Part shown: positions 25,912 through 35,206 of the stretch, in pieces
How positions within the stretch are numbered: position 1 is the stretch's first letter
Layout of the letters: every line of letters starts with the position of its first letter
Assembly (NCBI RefSeq): GCF_022095675.1
Contig: NZ_JAHYSG010000065.1
Location: 1 to 64,000 of the forward strand
Direction: 5' to 3'
Length of the DNA: 64,000 bases
Source: Dactylosporangium sp. AC04546
GTDB taxonomy: Bacteria > Actinomycetota > Actinomycetes > Mycobacteriales > Micromonosporaceae
Program-made: the position numbers and the translations under genes
The notes under the pieces: model-generated
Databases searched by the model: none
What the model saw: only the letters and a program-made list of their open reading frames with translations
What the model was told of the DNA's origin: nothing

Positions 25912-26538
25912 TTAAGCCGGGGGCAGGTTCACCGCGATCTCCTCACCGAGCGTGGCGCCGAGCTGCAGCGGCAGGTCGTCGCCGCTCCAGAACTTGCCCG
26001 GGTCGTACCAGTTCGCCCGTTTGCCGCCGGGCAGCAGGCCCATCGCCTCGTAGGTGACGGCCACCACCTCGGCGCAGTAGGCGGTCTCCAGCGAGGCGTC
26101 GCTGTGCTGCCGCAGGTTGGGCAGCCGGCCCTGGAACCACCGGCCGGCGAGCCGCGCGGTGGAGGGGAACGGCGTGCCGTCGAGGCGCGCGACCGTCCGC
26201 AGTACCGCATCCTCCATCGCCGGATTCACCTCGAAGTGCAGCTGGCGCAGCCAGGCGCGCTGGCCGTAGCGGCGGCCCCAGACCAGCACGGCGTCACGCA
26301 GGTCGTGCAGCTGCACACCGCGGTGATGGGTCCCCGTCCACCGGTCGGGCAGCGACTTGCCCAGCTCCGCGTGCCACATGAGCGGTGGCATGTCATCGAG
26401 TACCACGGCCATGCCGACATGGTTGACCGGACTGTTCGTCAGGGTCTGGATCGCGCGGTCGGCGGTCGAACGGCCGCGGAACACCCACAGGTCACCGGTG
26501 CGGGTCATCCGCACGGCTTCGTCGAGATCGACGCTCAC
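25912..26538 (-). CDS. YiiX/YebB-like permuted NlpC/P60 hydrolase
   Basis: [20 protein letters not shown] followed by NHVGMAV (His40) and later [17 protein letters not shown] (Cys155) is the His-before-Cys order of circularly permuted NlpC/P60 (YiiX-type) papain-like enzymes. These act on amide or thioester bonds of lipids or peptides. No signal peptide or membrane segment is seen. 208 aa. Substrate unknown. The gene ends 67 bp upstream of the MCP start. Confidence 0.75.
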   Translation of the reverse strand: MSVDLDEAVRMTRTGDLWVFRGRSTADRAIQTLTNSPVNHVGMAVVLDDMPPLMWHAELGKSLPDRWTGTHHRGVQLHDLRDAVLVWGRRYGQRAWLRQLHFEVNPAMEDAVLRTVARLDGTPFPSTARLAGRWFQGRLPNLRQHSDASLETAYCAEVVAVTYEAMGLLPGGKRANWYDPGKFWSGDDLPLQLGATLGEEIAVNLPPA

Positions 26539-26558
26539 CGCCGTTAGCCTAGGTGCTC

Positions 26559-26765
26559 ATGAAGGCGAAGTGGTGGAAGGTGCTCGGCCTGGCGGGTGTC
26601 GTCGGCGTGGCGGCGACCGGGGCGCTGGTGGTGCGGGCGGAGCGGCGGCGCCGGGCGTACACGCCCGAGGAGATCCGCGCCAGGCTGCAGGAGCGGCACA
26701 GCATCGCACAGAGCGGGACGAGTCGCGGCTCACGTACCAGTGATCCCGATGGTCACTTAGGGTAG
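26559..26765 (+). CDS. small single-pass membrane protein
   Basis: 68 residues with one hydrophobic helix (VLGLAGVVGVAATGALVV) followed by a charged tail beginning RAERRRRAYTPEEIRARLQERH. This N-in anchor plus basic tail is common in small actinobacterial proteins of unknown role. An in-frame GTG at 26553 is an alternative start. It ends 5 bp before serA and may be co-transcribed. Confidence 0.6.
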   Translation: MKAKWWKVLGLAGVVGVAATGALVVRAERRRRAYTPEEIRARLQERHSIAQSGTSRGSRTSDPDGHLG

Positions 26766-26770
26766 GTAAT

Positions 26771-27997
26771 GTGCAGTCACTGACATCCCAGGCCGACCCC
26801 GTGCGGGTCCTGTTCCTCGAAAACATCCACCCGGTCGCGGTCGAGCGGATGCGATCCGAGGGATACCAGGTTGAGACCATCGGGCGCGCGCTCGACGAGG
26901 ACGAGCTGATCGCCAAGCTCGACGGGGTCCACCTGCTGGGCATCCGGTCCAAGACGCAGGTCACCGCGGCCGCGCTGGCTCAGGCGCCGCAGCTGCGCGC
27001 GATCGGCGCGTTCTGCATCGGCACCGACCAGATCGACCTGCGCTCCGCGGCCGAGACCGGCATCGCGGTGTTCAACGCGCCCTTCTCCAACACGCGCAGT
27101 GTCGTCGAGCTCGCCGTCGCCGAGATCATCGCGCTCACCCGCCGGCTCACCGAGAAGAACGCCGGCATGCACAACGGCGTCTGGGACAAGGACGCCGAGG
27201 GCAGCCACGAGGTGCGCGGCCGGTCCATCGGCATCGTCGGCTACGGCAACATCGGCACGCAGCTGTCCGTGCTCGCCGAGAACCTGGGTCTGCGGGTGTA
27301 CTTCTACGACACCGCCGACAAGCTCGCGCTCGGCAACGCCCAGCGCTGCGACAGCCTCGACGAGCTGCTGGAGCGCTCCGACATCGTCACCCTGCACGTC
27401 GACGGGCGCCCGGGCAACAGCGGCTTCTTCGGCGAGGAGCAGTTCGCCAGGATGCGCCCGCGCAGCATCTTCCTCAACCTGAGCCGCGGCTTCGTGATCG
27501 ACCACGACGCGCTGCGCCGCCACCTCGACAACGGGCACCTCGCCGGTGCGGCCGTCGACGTGTTCCCGAAGGAGCCGAAGGGCAAGGGCGACGAGTTCCA
27601 GTCGGCCCTGCGCGGCCTGCCCAACGTCATCCTGACCCCGCACATCGGCGGGTCGACGGAGGAGGCCCAGTCCGACATCGGCTCGTTCGTCGCCGAGAAG
27701 CTGCACAAGTACGTGGCGGAGGGCTCCACGACGCTCAGCGTCAACCTGCCGTCGCTCAACCTGCAGCAGGCCCCCGGCACGCACCGCATCGCCCTGCTGC
27801 ACCACAACGTGCCGGGTGTGCTCGCCGACGTCAACAGCATCCTGGCCGGCCACAAGGTCAACGTGGAGGGCCAGATCCTGGCCACCCGCGGCGAGTACGG
27901 CTACCTGCTCGCCGACATCGCGATCGACTACCCGGACGAGATCCTGGCCCAGCTCAGCGGCATGGCCACGACGGTCCAGCTCCGCGTGCTGTCCTAG
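26771..27997 (+). CDS. serA: D-3-phosphoglycerate dehydrogenase, short (E. coli-type) with ACT domain
   Basis: 408 aa with the NAD-binding motif GYGNIGTQ, catalytic arginine in NLSRGFVID, glutamate in DVFPKEP and histidine in LTPHIGGST. The C-terminal ACT domain (HHNVPGVLADVNSILAGHKVNV) gives serine feedback control. It catalyses the first step of serine synthesis. Most actinobacteria use the longer form of about 530 residues with an extra ASB domain; this short form resembles E. coli SerA and may be a second enzyme. Start GTG 26771. Confidence 0.92.
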   Translation: MQSLTSQADPVRVLFLENIHPVAVERMRSEGYQVETIGRALDEDELIAKLDGVHLLGIRSKTQVTAAALAQAPQLRAIGAFCIGTDQIDLRSAAETGIAVFNAPFSNTRSVVELAVAEIIALTRRLTEKNAGMHNGVWDKDAEGSHEVRGRSIGIVGYGNIGTQLSVLAENLGLRVYFYDTADKLALGNAQRCDSLDELLERSDIVTLHVDGRPGNSGFFGEEQFARMRPRSIFLNLSRGFVIDHDALRRHLDNGHLAGAAVDVFPKEPKGKGDEFQSALRGLPNVILTPHIGGSTEEAQSDIGSFVAEKLHKYVAEGSTTLSVNLPSLNLQQAPGTHRIALLHHNVPGVLADVNSILAGHKVNVEGQILATRGEYGYLLADIAIDYPDEILAQLSGMATTVQLRVLS

Positions 27998-28009
27998 GAC
28001 CGCCAAGTC

Positions 28010-28091
28010 CGCGTCGATCTTGGAGTTGTGGCGCCGGCAATCTCCCGGCTTGCCCGACTCTGTCAGGCACCACAACTCCAAGATCGACGCG
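28010..28091. terminator. long hairpin between convergent serA and SRPBCC gene
   Basis: Perfect 22-bp arms, 28010-28031 and 28070-28091, around a 38-nt middle part that can pair a little further (GCC with GGC). It fills the gap between the serA stop (27997) and the stop of the leftward SRPBCC gene (28093), so it suits a bidirectional terminator. Sequence differs from the two dispersed hairpin families but also carries GTCGATC. Confidence 0.75.
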
Positions 28092-28092
28092 T

Positions 28093-28713
28093 TCAGGACG
28101 CTGCGTCCGGGGCGAACTGGCCCATCGACGCCTCCACGGCCGCCTCCACCTCGGCCTCCGTCGCCGTGCCCGACTCGCGGGCCACAGCCGCCCAGGCGTG
28201 CACCGACTGGCGGGCGAACTCCTGGCCCTCCGCCGTGGCGGCGAAGGCGAGGGGGTCGCCGTCGAACTCGCCGTGGAGGTGCCGGGCCAGGGCCATGAGC
28301 GCCCCGTCCCACCCGGGCCCGACGTAGAGCGCCCCGGCGCCGCCGCCGGCGATCTCGATCGGGACCGTGTGCTCCAGCTCCAGCAGCGCGCGGTCGCCGT
28401 CGGCACTGAGGCGGACCGTCACGATGCTCGTCGGGCCGCCGAACGTGACCTTCAGCCGCGAAGGCGGCGAGCACTCCAGGATGTCGCCGCCCGCGTTGCC
28501 CTCCAGCTGGAAGCTGCCCCCGGCCCGCAGGTCCCCGCTGATCGGCATCAGCCAGCGTGCGATGCGGGACGGGTCGGTGATCGCGTCCCACACGTCGGGA
28601 ACGTCGGCGTCGTACGAGCGGCGCAGCCGCACCGCGACCGTCTCCCCGCTCGCCGACGGCAGCCGGCTGACCTCGCGGTGAATGGCCTTCAGGTGCCCGG
28701 CGATGTCCATCAT
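28093..28713 (-). CDS. SRPBCC domain protein (AHSA1-like)
   Basis: SYDADVPDVWDAITDPSRIARWLMP, then SGDLRAGGSFQLEGN and ELEHTVP are the SRPBCC/AHSA1 landmarks. An added N-terminal helix and C-terminal helical tail bring it to 206 aa. Coupled by an ATGA overlap to the ArsR gene before it. Ligand unknown. Confidence 0.87.
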   Translation of the reverse strand: MMDIAGHLKAIHREVSRLPSASGETVAVRLRRSYDADVPDVWDAITDPSRIARWLMPISGDLRAGGSFQLEGNAGGDILECSPPSRLKVTFGGPTSIVTVRLSADGDRALLELEHTVPIEIAGGGAGALYVGPGWDGALMALARHLHGEFDGDPLAFAATAEGQEFARQSVHAWAAVARESGTATEAEVEAAVEASMGQFAPDAAS

Positions 28714-29069
28714 GGGTCGTCTCCCCTCGTCTCGTTGCCACGGATCCGGCGCGCACGCCTGCCCCGGGCCAGCTCGGTGGCCAGGGCGTCGAGGTGCTGG
28801 TCCCAGGTCCGGCGGAACCGGTCCAGCCACGCGTCCACCTCGCGCAGCGGCGCGGCGTCGACGGCGTAGAGCCGCCGGGCCCCGTCCACCCGCACCGTGG
28901 CGAAGCCGTGCTCGCGGAGCACCTTGAGGTGCTGTGAGACGGCGGGCTGGGAGATCCGGAACTCCTCCTGCACGACGGCGCTGATCGCCCCGGAGGCCTG
29001 CTCGCCGTCGGCGAGCAGCTCCAGGATGCGCCGCCGCACGGGGTCCCCGAGGACGTCGAACGCGTGCAC
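28710..29069 (-). CDS. ArsR-family winged-helix repressor
   Basis: FDVLGDPVRRRILELLADG opens the winged helix and ISQPAVSQHLKVLREHGFATV is the recognition region; VDGARRLYAVDAAPLREVDAWL follows as in regulators paired with SRPBCC genes. No Cys metal site. The start is GTG 29069, 10 bp after the stop of the DUF2306 gene; the AT-rich step TTATATAA just upstream is unusual for this genome and could be a promoter or operator element. Confidence 0.87.
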   Translation of the reverse strand: MHAFDVLGDPVRRRILELLADGEQASGAISAVVQEEFRISQPAVSQHLKVLREHGFATVRVDGARRLYAVDAAPLREVDAWLDRFRRTWDQHLDALATELARGRRARRIRGNETRGDDP

Positions 29070-29079
29070 AAGTCGCAGC

Positions 29080-29718
29080 TTATATAAGTCGACGCTTAAT
29101 TGATAGCTCCGCGACGACGATGTTGATGAACCAGCCGGCGAACATGCACCAGGCCCGCGCGTCGGCGTCCGGCGCGCCGGCGAAGGCCGTGTAGAAGCCG
29201 TGCGTGAACGCCTGCGTGCCGGCGCCCATGGCGAGCGCGTACGCACGGATCATCCACGCCCGGTGCGTGCGCACGTCACGCCGCCGGATCGCGGCGAAGC
29301 CGGCGACGATCGCACCGGCCATCACTCCGCCGACGACCAGCCGCTGGATGTTCGTGAACGTGTTGTCGGAGTCCGGCAGCTGATAGAAGAGCGTCATCCA
29401 GATCCCGGACAGCGCGACGGCCAGCCCGGCCGGCACGAGCACCCGGCCGGTGAGCCGGTGCCAGCGCGGGCGGCGCCGGCGCAGCCCCGGATGGAACTGG
29501 AACGCGCCCAGGATGCTGTAGAGCGTGGCGCCCACGATGTGCACCACGACCGGCACCGGCATGTCGTGGAACCGCGCGTTGTCCGGGGTGACCTCGGTCC
29601 CGGCGGCGAGCGTGCCCACCCGGAACGCCCCGGCGATGACCGGGATCGCCGCGAGCGCGAGCAGTCCCGCGGGGACGAGCCAGTCCGGGCGTCTCCTCAC
29701 TGCTGTCGTCATGCTCAT
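29080..29718 (-). CDS. DUF2306 membrane protein
   Basis: Seven or so hydrophobic segments with the DUF2306 pattern: HIVGATLYSILGAFQF, then RRRPRWHRLTGRVLVPAGL with conserved His-Arg, then RRRDVRTHRAWMIRAYAL. The conserved histidines suggest haem or quinone contact as in cytochrome b561-like folds, but this is not shown. It is the first gene of DUF2306-arsR-SRPBCC. Start ATG 29718. Confidence 0.85.
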   Translation of the reverse strand: MSMTTAVRRRPDWLVPAGLLALAAIPVIAGAFRVGTLAAGTEVTPDNARFHDMPVPVVVHIVGATLYSILGAFQFHPGLRRRRPRWHRLTGRVLVPAGLAVALSGIWMTLFYQLPDSDNTFTNIQRLVVGGVMAGAIVAGFAAIRRRDVRTHRAWMIRAYALAMGAGTQAFTHGFYTAFAGAPDADARAWCMFAGWFINIVVAELSIKRRLI

Positions 29719-29777
29719 GATGATTCGGGGGTTCCGGCGGTACCACATCGGCCCGCGAGCGGCGGGAAACTAGGCCC

Positions 29778-30458
29778 TCAGAACGAGCCGCCACTGTACT
29801 TTTGCGGCCGCACACGGTCGGTCTCGTAGGCCCACATCGCGATCTCGACCCGGTTCCGCGCCCCGATCTTGTTCATCAGGCTGGCGACGTGGGTCTTGAC
29901 GGTACTGAGCGTGATGCGCAGCTCCTGGGCGATCTCGGCGTTGGTGCGCCCCTGGGCGAGCGCCCCCACGACCTGCTCCTCCCGGTCGGTGAGCGGCTCG
30001 ATCGGCTGCCGGGTCGGCTGCACCGGTCCGGCCGCGGCGAACGCCCGCAGCAGCCGGGTGGTGACGCTGGGCGCGATGAGCGCGTCGCCGCCGGCCGCCG
30101 CGTGCACGGCCTGCACGAGCAGGGCGGGCCCGGCATCCTTGAGCAGGAACCCGCGCGCCCCGGCCCGCAGCGCCGCGTACACGTACTCGTCGAGGTCGAA
30201 CGTGGTGATGACGACGACCGCGAGCGGGTCGGCGACCTGCGGCCCGGCGAGCGCCCGGGTCGCCTCGATGCCGTCGAGACCGGGCATGCGGATGTCGAGC
30301 AGGCACACATCGGGCCGCTCCCGCCGGGCCAGCTCAACCGCCCGCCGCCCGTCACCGGCCTCGGCGACGACCTCGATGCCCGGCTGCGCGTTGAGGATCA
30401 TGGTAAGCCCGGTCCGGACGATCTCCTGGTCGTCGGCCACGAGCACGCGCACCGTCAC
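29778..30458 (-). CDS. NarL/LuxR-family response regulator
   Basis: Receiver domain with Asp9, Asp10 and phospho-acceptor in CLLDIRMPGLDG, followed by a LuxR-type helix-turn-helix: LTDREEQVVGALAQGRTNAEIAQEL and TVKTHVASLMNKIGARNRVE. It overlaps the stop/start of the upstream histidine kinase by 4 bp, so the two form a two-component system. Targets unknown; the DUF2306-arsR operon follows downstream in the same direction. Confidence 0.93.
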   Translation of the reverse strand: MTVRVLVADDQEIVRTGLTMILNAQPGIEVVAEAGDGRRAVELARRERPDVCLLDIRMPGLDGIEATRALAGPQVADPLAVVVITTFDLDEYVYAALRAGARGFLLKDAGPALLVQAVHAAAGGDALIAPSVTTRLLRAFAAAGPVQPTRQPIEPLTDREEQVVGALAQGRTNAEIAQELRITLSTVKTHVASLMNKIGARNRVEIAMWAYETDRVRPQKYSGGSF

Positions 30459-31957
30459 GCGACCGCCCCGCCACCGCTGGCAACCCGCCCGCCGAACGGC
30501 GGCGCCGCGGCCACCTCAGCGGTCGCGCCGGCAACCCGCCCGTGGAACGGCAACACCCCGGCCACCTCGGCCGTCGCGCCAGCGACCCGCCCATCGAGCG
30601 GCAAGGCCGCAGCCGGCGCACCGGCAGCGCGGTCGGGGTGACTGCTGGCCGCGGTCACGGTCGCGCCCGCAACCCGGCCGTCGAACGGCAGCACCCCGGC
30701 CACGTCGGCCGTCGCGCCGGTGAGCCGGCCGTCGAACGGCAGCACCGCGGCCACCGTCCAGCCCCGGCCGGGGGCCGGTCCGGCCTCGCAGGTTCCCCCG
30801 AGCAGCACGGCCCGCTCCCGCATCCCGATGAGGCCGTAACCAGGCCGGATCATCGTGCCGCCCTCCCCCTCGCCCGGCCGGGCCTCGCCGTCGTCGGTCA
30901 CGCGCAGCCGGACCGCCCTGTCGTCGGCGGCGACCCGCACCTCGATCCGGGTGGCGTGCCGCGCGTGCCGCCGGGCGTTGGTGACCGACTCCTGGGCCAG
31001 CCGGTACACCGCGCTGCCGACCGCCGCCGGCACCTGCCCGACCGCGCCGTCGATCCGCACCTCCACGGCCGGCGCCACGACCGGCGCCGGGTCGGCGAGC
31101 CGCTCGATGTCGGCGATACCCCCGGCAAGAGCTCCGGCCGAAGCGCCGACCGAAGCGCCAACGGACGCGCCAACCGACGCGCCAACCGACGCGCCGGACG
31201 AGAATCCGTCCGTGGCGCCGGCCGGCGGAGCGTCCGGCTCCACGCCGCGCAGGAGCCGCACGATGGCCCGCATCTCGTCGAGTGCCTTCGCCGCCTCCGC
31301 CTCGATCACCTTCAGGGCGTCCACCGCCGCGCCCGGGGTGAGCTCCTCGGTGACGATGCCCGCCTGGGCCCGGATGCGCATCGCCGAGACGTGGTGGGCC
31401 ACCGTGTCGTGCAGGTCGCGCGCCAGGCGCTCCCGCTCCAGCAGCCGGACCTGCTCGAACTCCCGGTGGCGGGCCCGGGCGCGGAACCGCAGCGCCAGGC
31501 CGAGTGCCGAGGCCGCCCCCAGGACGGCGAAGCCCTCCAGCACCTCGCCGCCGCCCACGTCGCCGACGAGCACCGTCGCAATGATCTTGGCCGTGATGAT
31601 CGCCGAGCCGGTCACGGCCTCCGCGCCGGAGCCCCAGCGGAACAACGCGTAGGGCAGCAGCACCAGGAACGACAGCGCCAGCATGTCCGGTGGGGACCCG
31701 CTGGTCAGCAGGGCCGCCACCCCGCAGGCCGGGAACGCCACGGCGACCGGCAGCAGGGGGTGCGAGCGCCGCACCAGCAGCAGGGGCACCAGGCCCAGCG
31801 CGAGGCCGAGGCTCACCCACCGCCACGGCACGCCCGGGCGGAAGGCCGCCTCGAGCACCGCGAAGAGCGCGAACCCGGCGACGAGCGCCCAGTCCGGCCG
31901 CCCGCGCGGCGGCGCGCCGCCGGCCCGCGGCTCGCTCCAGACCGCCCGGAGAAACAT
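30455..31957 (-). CDS. HisKA_3-type sensor histidine kinase with tandem-repeat C-terminus
   Basis: Several N-terminal membrane helices, then RLARDLHDTVAHHVSAM with the phospho-accepting His, and an HATPase domain ending GYGLIGMRERAVLLGGTCEAG...AAVLPF, the normal end of this family. Two low-complexity additions are unusual: a VGAS run (about 252-272) between the dimerisation and ATPase domains, and 96 extra C-terminal residues built from a 17-residue repeat. It should phosphorylate the overlapping NarL-type regulator. Confidence 0.9.
   Translation of the reverse strand: MFLRAVWSEPRAGGAPPRGRPDWALVAGFALFAVLEAAFRPGVPWRWVSLGLALGLVPLLLVRRSHPLLPVAVAFPACGVAALLTSGSPPDMLALSFLVLLPYALFRWGSGAEAVTGSAIITAKIIATVLVGDVGGGEVLEGFAVLGAASALGLALRFRARARHREFEQVRLLERERLARDLHDTVAHHVSAMRIRAQAGIVTEELTPGAAVDALKVIEAEAAKALDEMRAIVRLLRGVEPDAPPAGATDGFSSGASVGASVGASVGASVGASAGALAGGIADIERLADPAPVVAPAVEVRIDGAVGQVPAAVGSAVYRLAQESVTNARRHARHATRIEVRVAADDRAVRLRVTDDGEARPGEGEGGTMIRPGYGLIGMRERAVLLGGTCEAGPAPGRGWTVAAVLPFDGRLTGATADVAGVLPFDGRVAGATVTAASSHPDRAAGAPAAALPLDGRVAGATAEVAGVLPFHGRVAGATAEVAAAPPFGGRVASGGGAVA
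30458..30745 (-). repeat. 51-bp tandem repeat forming the histidine kinase C-terminus
   Basis: Residues 405-500 consist of five units of the type LPFDGRVAGATAEVAG: LPFDGRLTGATADVAG, LPFDGRVAGATVTAA (with a 12-residue insertion), LPLDGRVAGATAEVAG, LPFHGRVAGATAEVAA and PPFGGRVAS. The unit is 51 bp. The first unit coincides with the natural end of the kinase, so the array probably arose by replication slippage that duplicated the last codons. Confidence 0.85.
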
Positions 31958-31991
31958 GGATCGATGGTATGACTCCGGCGGGCGGCTCAGA

Positions 31992-32822
31992 TCAGTCCAA
32001 AGTACGAGTCACCGCGTCCACGAGCGTCGCCGCCTGGCGGTGGCCGGCCCGGGCCGAGGCCGCCCGGCGGGCCGGGTCGAGCGCGTTGCGGCCCATCGCG
32101 GCGCGCGACCCGGGGTCGGGGGTGACGACGAGGGACCGGACGTCGGGGCCCAGCGCGGCGATCTCCACGGCGACGCGGCCGGAGCGGCGGATGCCGCCGG
32201 TGATCGGGGCCAGCACGATCACCCGGTCGTAGCCGGCGGCGAGGTGGACGTGGGCGGGCGAGCGGACGCCGCCGTCCATGTACCGCCGCCCGTCGATGGT
32301 GACCGCCGGCCAGACGATCGGCACGGCGCAGCTCGCCGCGACGGCCGAGACGAGGTCGACGCCCGAGGCGGCGTCGAAGACCACCTCCTCGCCGGTCTCC
32401 GCGTCGACGGCGGTGACCCGCAGCCGGGGCGGGTCGGGCCAGGCGTGCACGGGCAGCCGGCCGGCGATGACCGCGCGCCGCTCCTGCTCGGGAACCGTTG
32501 TGGCGCGCAGGGCCAGGTGACCCAGGTGGGCGAGGGCGGCGCGGTCGGAGCGGTGGACGGCCGCCGCGGCGTAGCGCAGGAGCACTCCGGGGCCCATCGC
32601 CGCCGCCAGCTCGCCGGTCGGCGGCGCGAGCTGCCTGGAGTACAACTCCTGCAACGAAAGGCCGGAGGTGATCTGGGCGCCGACCACCGCGCCCGCTGAG
32701 GTGCCGACGACGAGCCCGGCGTCGCGCAGGTCGAGGCCGGCCTCGGCCAGCCCGGTGAGGACGCCCGTCTCCCACGCGACGCCGACCACGCCGCCACCGC
32801 CGAGCACTAAAGCCGTTGCCAT
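31992..32822 (-). CDS. patatin-like phospholipase
   Basis: [18 protein letters not shown] is the oxyanion glycine-rich start, GTSAGA holds the nucleophile Ser42, and [10 protein letters not shown] gives the Asp of the Ser-Asp dyad. 276 aa, the size of bacterial RssA-type patatins. It should hydrolyse acyl esters of lipids. The ATG at 32822 begins directly before the glycine-rich loop; the divergent RNase Z gene starts 18 bp away. Confidence 0.9.
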   Translation of the reverse strand: MATALVLGGGGVVGVAWETGVLTGLAEAGLDLRDAGLVVGTSAGAVVGAQITSGLSLQELYSRQLAPPTGELAAAMGPGVLLRYAAAAVHRSDRAALAHLGHLALRATTVPEQERRAVIAGRLPVHAWPDPPRLRVTAVDAETGEEVVFDAASGVDLVSAVAASCAVPIVWPAVTIDGRRYMDGGVRSPAHVHLAAGYDRVIVLAPITGGIRRSGRVAVEIAALGPDVRSLVVTPDPGSRAAMGRNALDPARRAASARAGHRQAATLVDAVTRTLD

Positions 32823-32840
32823 GCGCGAGAAGATATCGGG

Positions 32841-33752
32841 GTGCGCGAACTTGTGGTACTGGGCACCGCCAGCCAGGTCCCGACCCGGACCCGCAACCAC
32901 AACGGGTACTTCCTGGCGTGGGACGGCGAGGGGATCCTGTTCGACCCGGGCGACGGCACCCAGCGGCAGATGGCGCACGCTGGGGTGGCGGCCTCCGACG
33001 TCACCCGGATCTGCATCACGCACTTCCACGGCGACCACTGCCTGGGGCTGCCGGGGGTGATCCAGCGACTGTCCCTGGACCGCGCGCCCCAGCCGGTGCC
33101 GGTGCACTTTCCGTTCGAGGGTCTGCAGTACTTCGAGCGCCTCCGCCACGCGTCGAGCTTCTACGACGCCGTGGACCTGCGGCCCGATCCGCTCACCGAT
33201 GAGTATGTCGCCATGAAAGCGGACAAAGTACAGCTGGAGGCGCGGCGGCTGGACCACGGCATACCGACGTACGGCTACCGGCTGGTCGAGCCCGACGGCC
33301 GGCGCATGCTCCCCGACCGGCTGCGCGAGCACGGCATCGCGGGGCCCGCGGTCGGCGAGCTGCGGCGGACCGGCCGTCTGGAGCGTGACGGCAGGATGGT
33401 GACGCTGGAGGAGGTGAGCGAGCCGCGCCCCGGGCAGCGGTTCGCGTTCGTGATGGACACCCGGCTGTGCGCAGCCGTCGCCGAGCTGGCCGACGGGGCC
33501 GACCTGCTGGTGATCGAGTCCACGTACCTCGACGCGGAGCGGGACCTGGCCGAGGCGCACGGCCACCTCACCGCCGGGCAGGCGGCGGCCGTGGCCGCGG
33601 AGTGCGGGGTGCGCACGCTCGTGCTCACCCACTTCTCGCAGCGCTACGACGACCCGGACGCGTTCCGCCGGGAGGCCGAGGCGCGGTTCGACGGCGAGGT
33701 CGTGGTGGCGGAGGACCTGACCCGCGTGCGCGTGCCGGCCCGCCGTCCCTGA
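32841..33752 (+). CDS. rnz: ribonuclease Z
   Basis: Metallo-beta-lactamase-fold endonuclease that trims tRNA 3' ends. The zinc motif THFHGDH (His61, His63, Asp65, His66) is intact, with FVMDTRLC supplying the bridging Asp and [12 protein letters not shown] the last His and conserved RNase Z box. 303 aa, the short bacterial form. The exosite arm characteristic of tRNase Z lies around residues 145-190. Confidence 0.9.
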   Translation: MRELVVLGTASQVPTRTRNHNGYFLAWDGEGILFDPGDGTQRQMAHAGVAASDVTRICITHFHGDHCLGLPGVIQRLSLDRAPQPVPVHFPFEGLQYFERLRHASSFYDAVDLRPDPLTDEYVAMKADKVQLEARRLDHGIPTYGYRLVEPDGRRMLPDRLREHGIAGPAVGELRRTGRLERDGRMVTLEEVSEPRPGQRFAFVMDTRLCAAVAELADGADLLVIESTYLDAERDLAEAHGHLTAGQAAAVAAECGVRTLVLTHFSQRYDDPDAFRREAEARFDGEVVVAEDLTRVRVPARRP

Positions 33753-33781
33753 TCATCCGACCAGGAACCTCGCCGCCCGAA

Positions 33782-34078
33782 TCAGTCGCATTCCCGGCAG
33801 ATCGGCGCGCCGTTCTTCTCCCGGGCCAGCTGGCTGCGGTGGTGAACCAGGAAACAGCTGGAGCAGCGGAACTCGTCGCCGCGCATCGGCACGACGGGCA
33901 CGGTCAGCTCTTCGTCGGGCAGCTCCGCGCCCGGTAGCTCGAAGCCTGAGTCGTTGTCGTCGACGTCGACGAGCGGCGACTGCGCTGTAGCCCGGCGGGC
34001 GGTGAGCTCTTCGAGGCTGTCCTCGGCGAGATCGCCGGCCGGGTGGCGAGGCGCGTCGTAGTCGGTACTGATGGCCAT
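33782..34078 (-). CDS. DUF4193 small zinc-ribbon-like protein
   Basis: 98 residues: acidic N-terminal half, then FRCSSCFLVHHRSQLA and ICRECD, giving a CxxC...CxxC zinc knuckle at the very C-terminus, the DUF4193 signature of actinobacteria. Often assumed to interact with the transcription or translation apparatus; not proven. Start ATG 34078 has GAGAGGG about 9 nt upstream; a GTG at 34087 is in frame. Confidence 0.85.
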   Translation of the reverse strand: MAISTDYDAPRHPAGDLAEDSLEELTARRATAQSPLVDVDDNDSGFELPGAELPDEELTVPVVPMRGDEFRCSSCFLVHHRSQLAREKNGAPICRECD

Positions 34079-34220
34079 GGCGTTCACCCTCTCTCGGTGA
34101 CTTGGTTGTGTAACGAACGCCGTCGGGCCCGGATGTGTTCCCGACCGACATGAATGAATTGCATGTGGTCCAGCTCACGTCACGCAGCGCCGATTTTGTC
34201 TACTGTGGACATATCAACAG

Positions 34221-34234
34221 CGTTGGCGCCAACG
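34221..34234. promoter_or_regulatory. 14-bp perfect palindrome CGTTGGCGCCAACG
   Basis: Perfect palindrome between the stop of the flavoprotein gene (34238, leftward) and the upstream region of DUF4193. It could be a terminator stem or an operator. The neighbouring stretch 34190-34220 is relatively AT-rich and promoter-like for the DUF4193 gene. Nothing else is seen in this 159-bp gap. Confidence 0.4.
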
Positions 34235-34237
34235 AGG

Positions 34238-35206
34238 CTACCTCGCGCCGTCCCCGCTTCGCGGACTTTTCGAAAACCCGGTGTCGCACAGTCTGTCCGC
34301 CGCCGCCCGGCCGGACAGGAAGGCGGCCTCCACGCGGGGCCGGCCGAACCCGTCGCCGGCCAGGAGTACCCCGTCCACCAGGGCAAACTGGGCGTCCGAC
34401 GGCCGGGCCGGCCGCGACTCGGGCCAGCACCGCACGGCGACCGGCGCCGCGGGGTCCGGCAGGTGCAGCACCTCCCGGACGGCCGCCTCGACGTCAGCGA
34501 CCGCGTCCTCCCGCGCGTAGGCCGGGGTGCTGTGGGCGACCAGGACCGGCGCCCGGTCCCCGCGGCGGTCCCCGTCGTCGCAGACGGTCACCAGCACCGG
34601 GTGGTCGTTGACGAAGGCGCCGGCGAAGTCGGGCCAGCTGCGGGACGGGTAGCGCAGCGCGACCGCGAGGCACGGCCGCCAGTCCTGCGCCTCGGCGACC
34701 GCCCGGGCCGGCGGGTGGACGGCGGCGGCCTGCGGTGCCGGCATCGCCAGCACCACCCGGTCGCCCAGCCCGGCTGGTAGGTCCAGAGCCGACAGGCCCC
34801 GACCGGAATGAGCGAGGTCGCGGACGGCGACCCCGTAGCGGACCGGCAGGTCGGCGGCCAGGTCCGCGGCGAGCGAGCCCAGCCCGCCGGGGGCGCACCA
34901 GCGCACCGGCCCGGGGGCCTCCGGGGCGTGCGGGCTCTCGCCGTACACCTCGAAATGCCCCGTCCACGGCCGGACGAGGCCCCGCCGCTGCCAGCCGTCC
35001 ACCACGGCACGGAAGGCGGGGTCGCTCACGGTGAAGTAGGCGGCGCCGAGGTCGACCGGCCGGCCGTCGGCCGCCGGGCTGGCCAGGCGGCCACCCGGGA
35101 CCGCGCCGCGCTCCAGCACGCGGACGTCCACGCCGCGGTCGATCAGGACACGCGCACAGGCGAGCCCCGCGATCCCGGCTCCGACCACCACTACGCTGCT
35201 CGTCAT
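34238..35206 (-). CDS. renalase-like FAD-dependent amine oxidoreductase
   Basis: The dinucleotide motif VVVGAGIAGLACARVL starts at residue 5, and LERGAVPGGRLAS follows as in renalase-type flavoproteins. DLGAAYFTVSDPAF is the second hallmark and LLAGDGFGRPRVEAAFLSG the C-terminal FAD contact. 322 aa. Family enzymes oxidise NAD(P)H isomers or amines; the substrate here is open. Its ATG shares a CATG with the ATG of the divergent gene at 35205. Confidence 0.85.
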   Translation of the reverse strand: MTSSVVVVGAGIAGLACARVLIDRGVDVRVLERGAVPGGRLASPAADGRPVDLGAAYFTVSDPAFRAVVDGWQRRGLVRPWTGHFEVYGESPHAPEAPGPVRWCAPGGLGSLAADLAADLPVRYGVAVRDLAHSGRGLSALDLPAGLGDRVVLAMPAPQAAAVHPPARAVAEAQDWRPCLAVALRYPSRSWPDFAGAFVNDHPVLVTVCDDGDRRGDRAPVLVAHSTPAYAREDAVADVEAAVREVLHLPDPAAPVAVRCWPESRPARPSDAQFALVDGVLLAGDGFGRPRVEAAFLSGRAAADRLCDTGFSKSPRSGDGAR

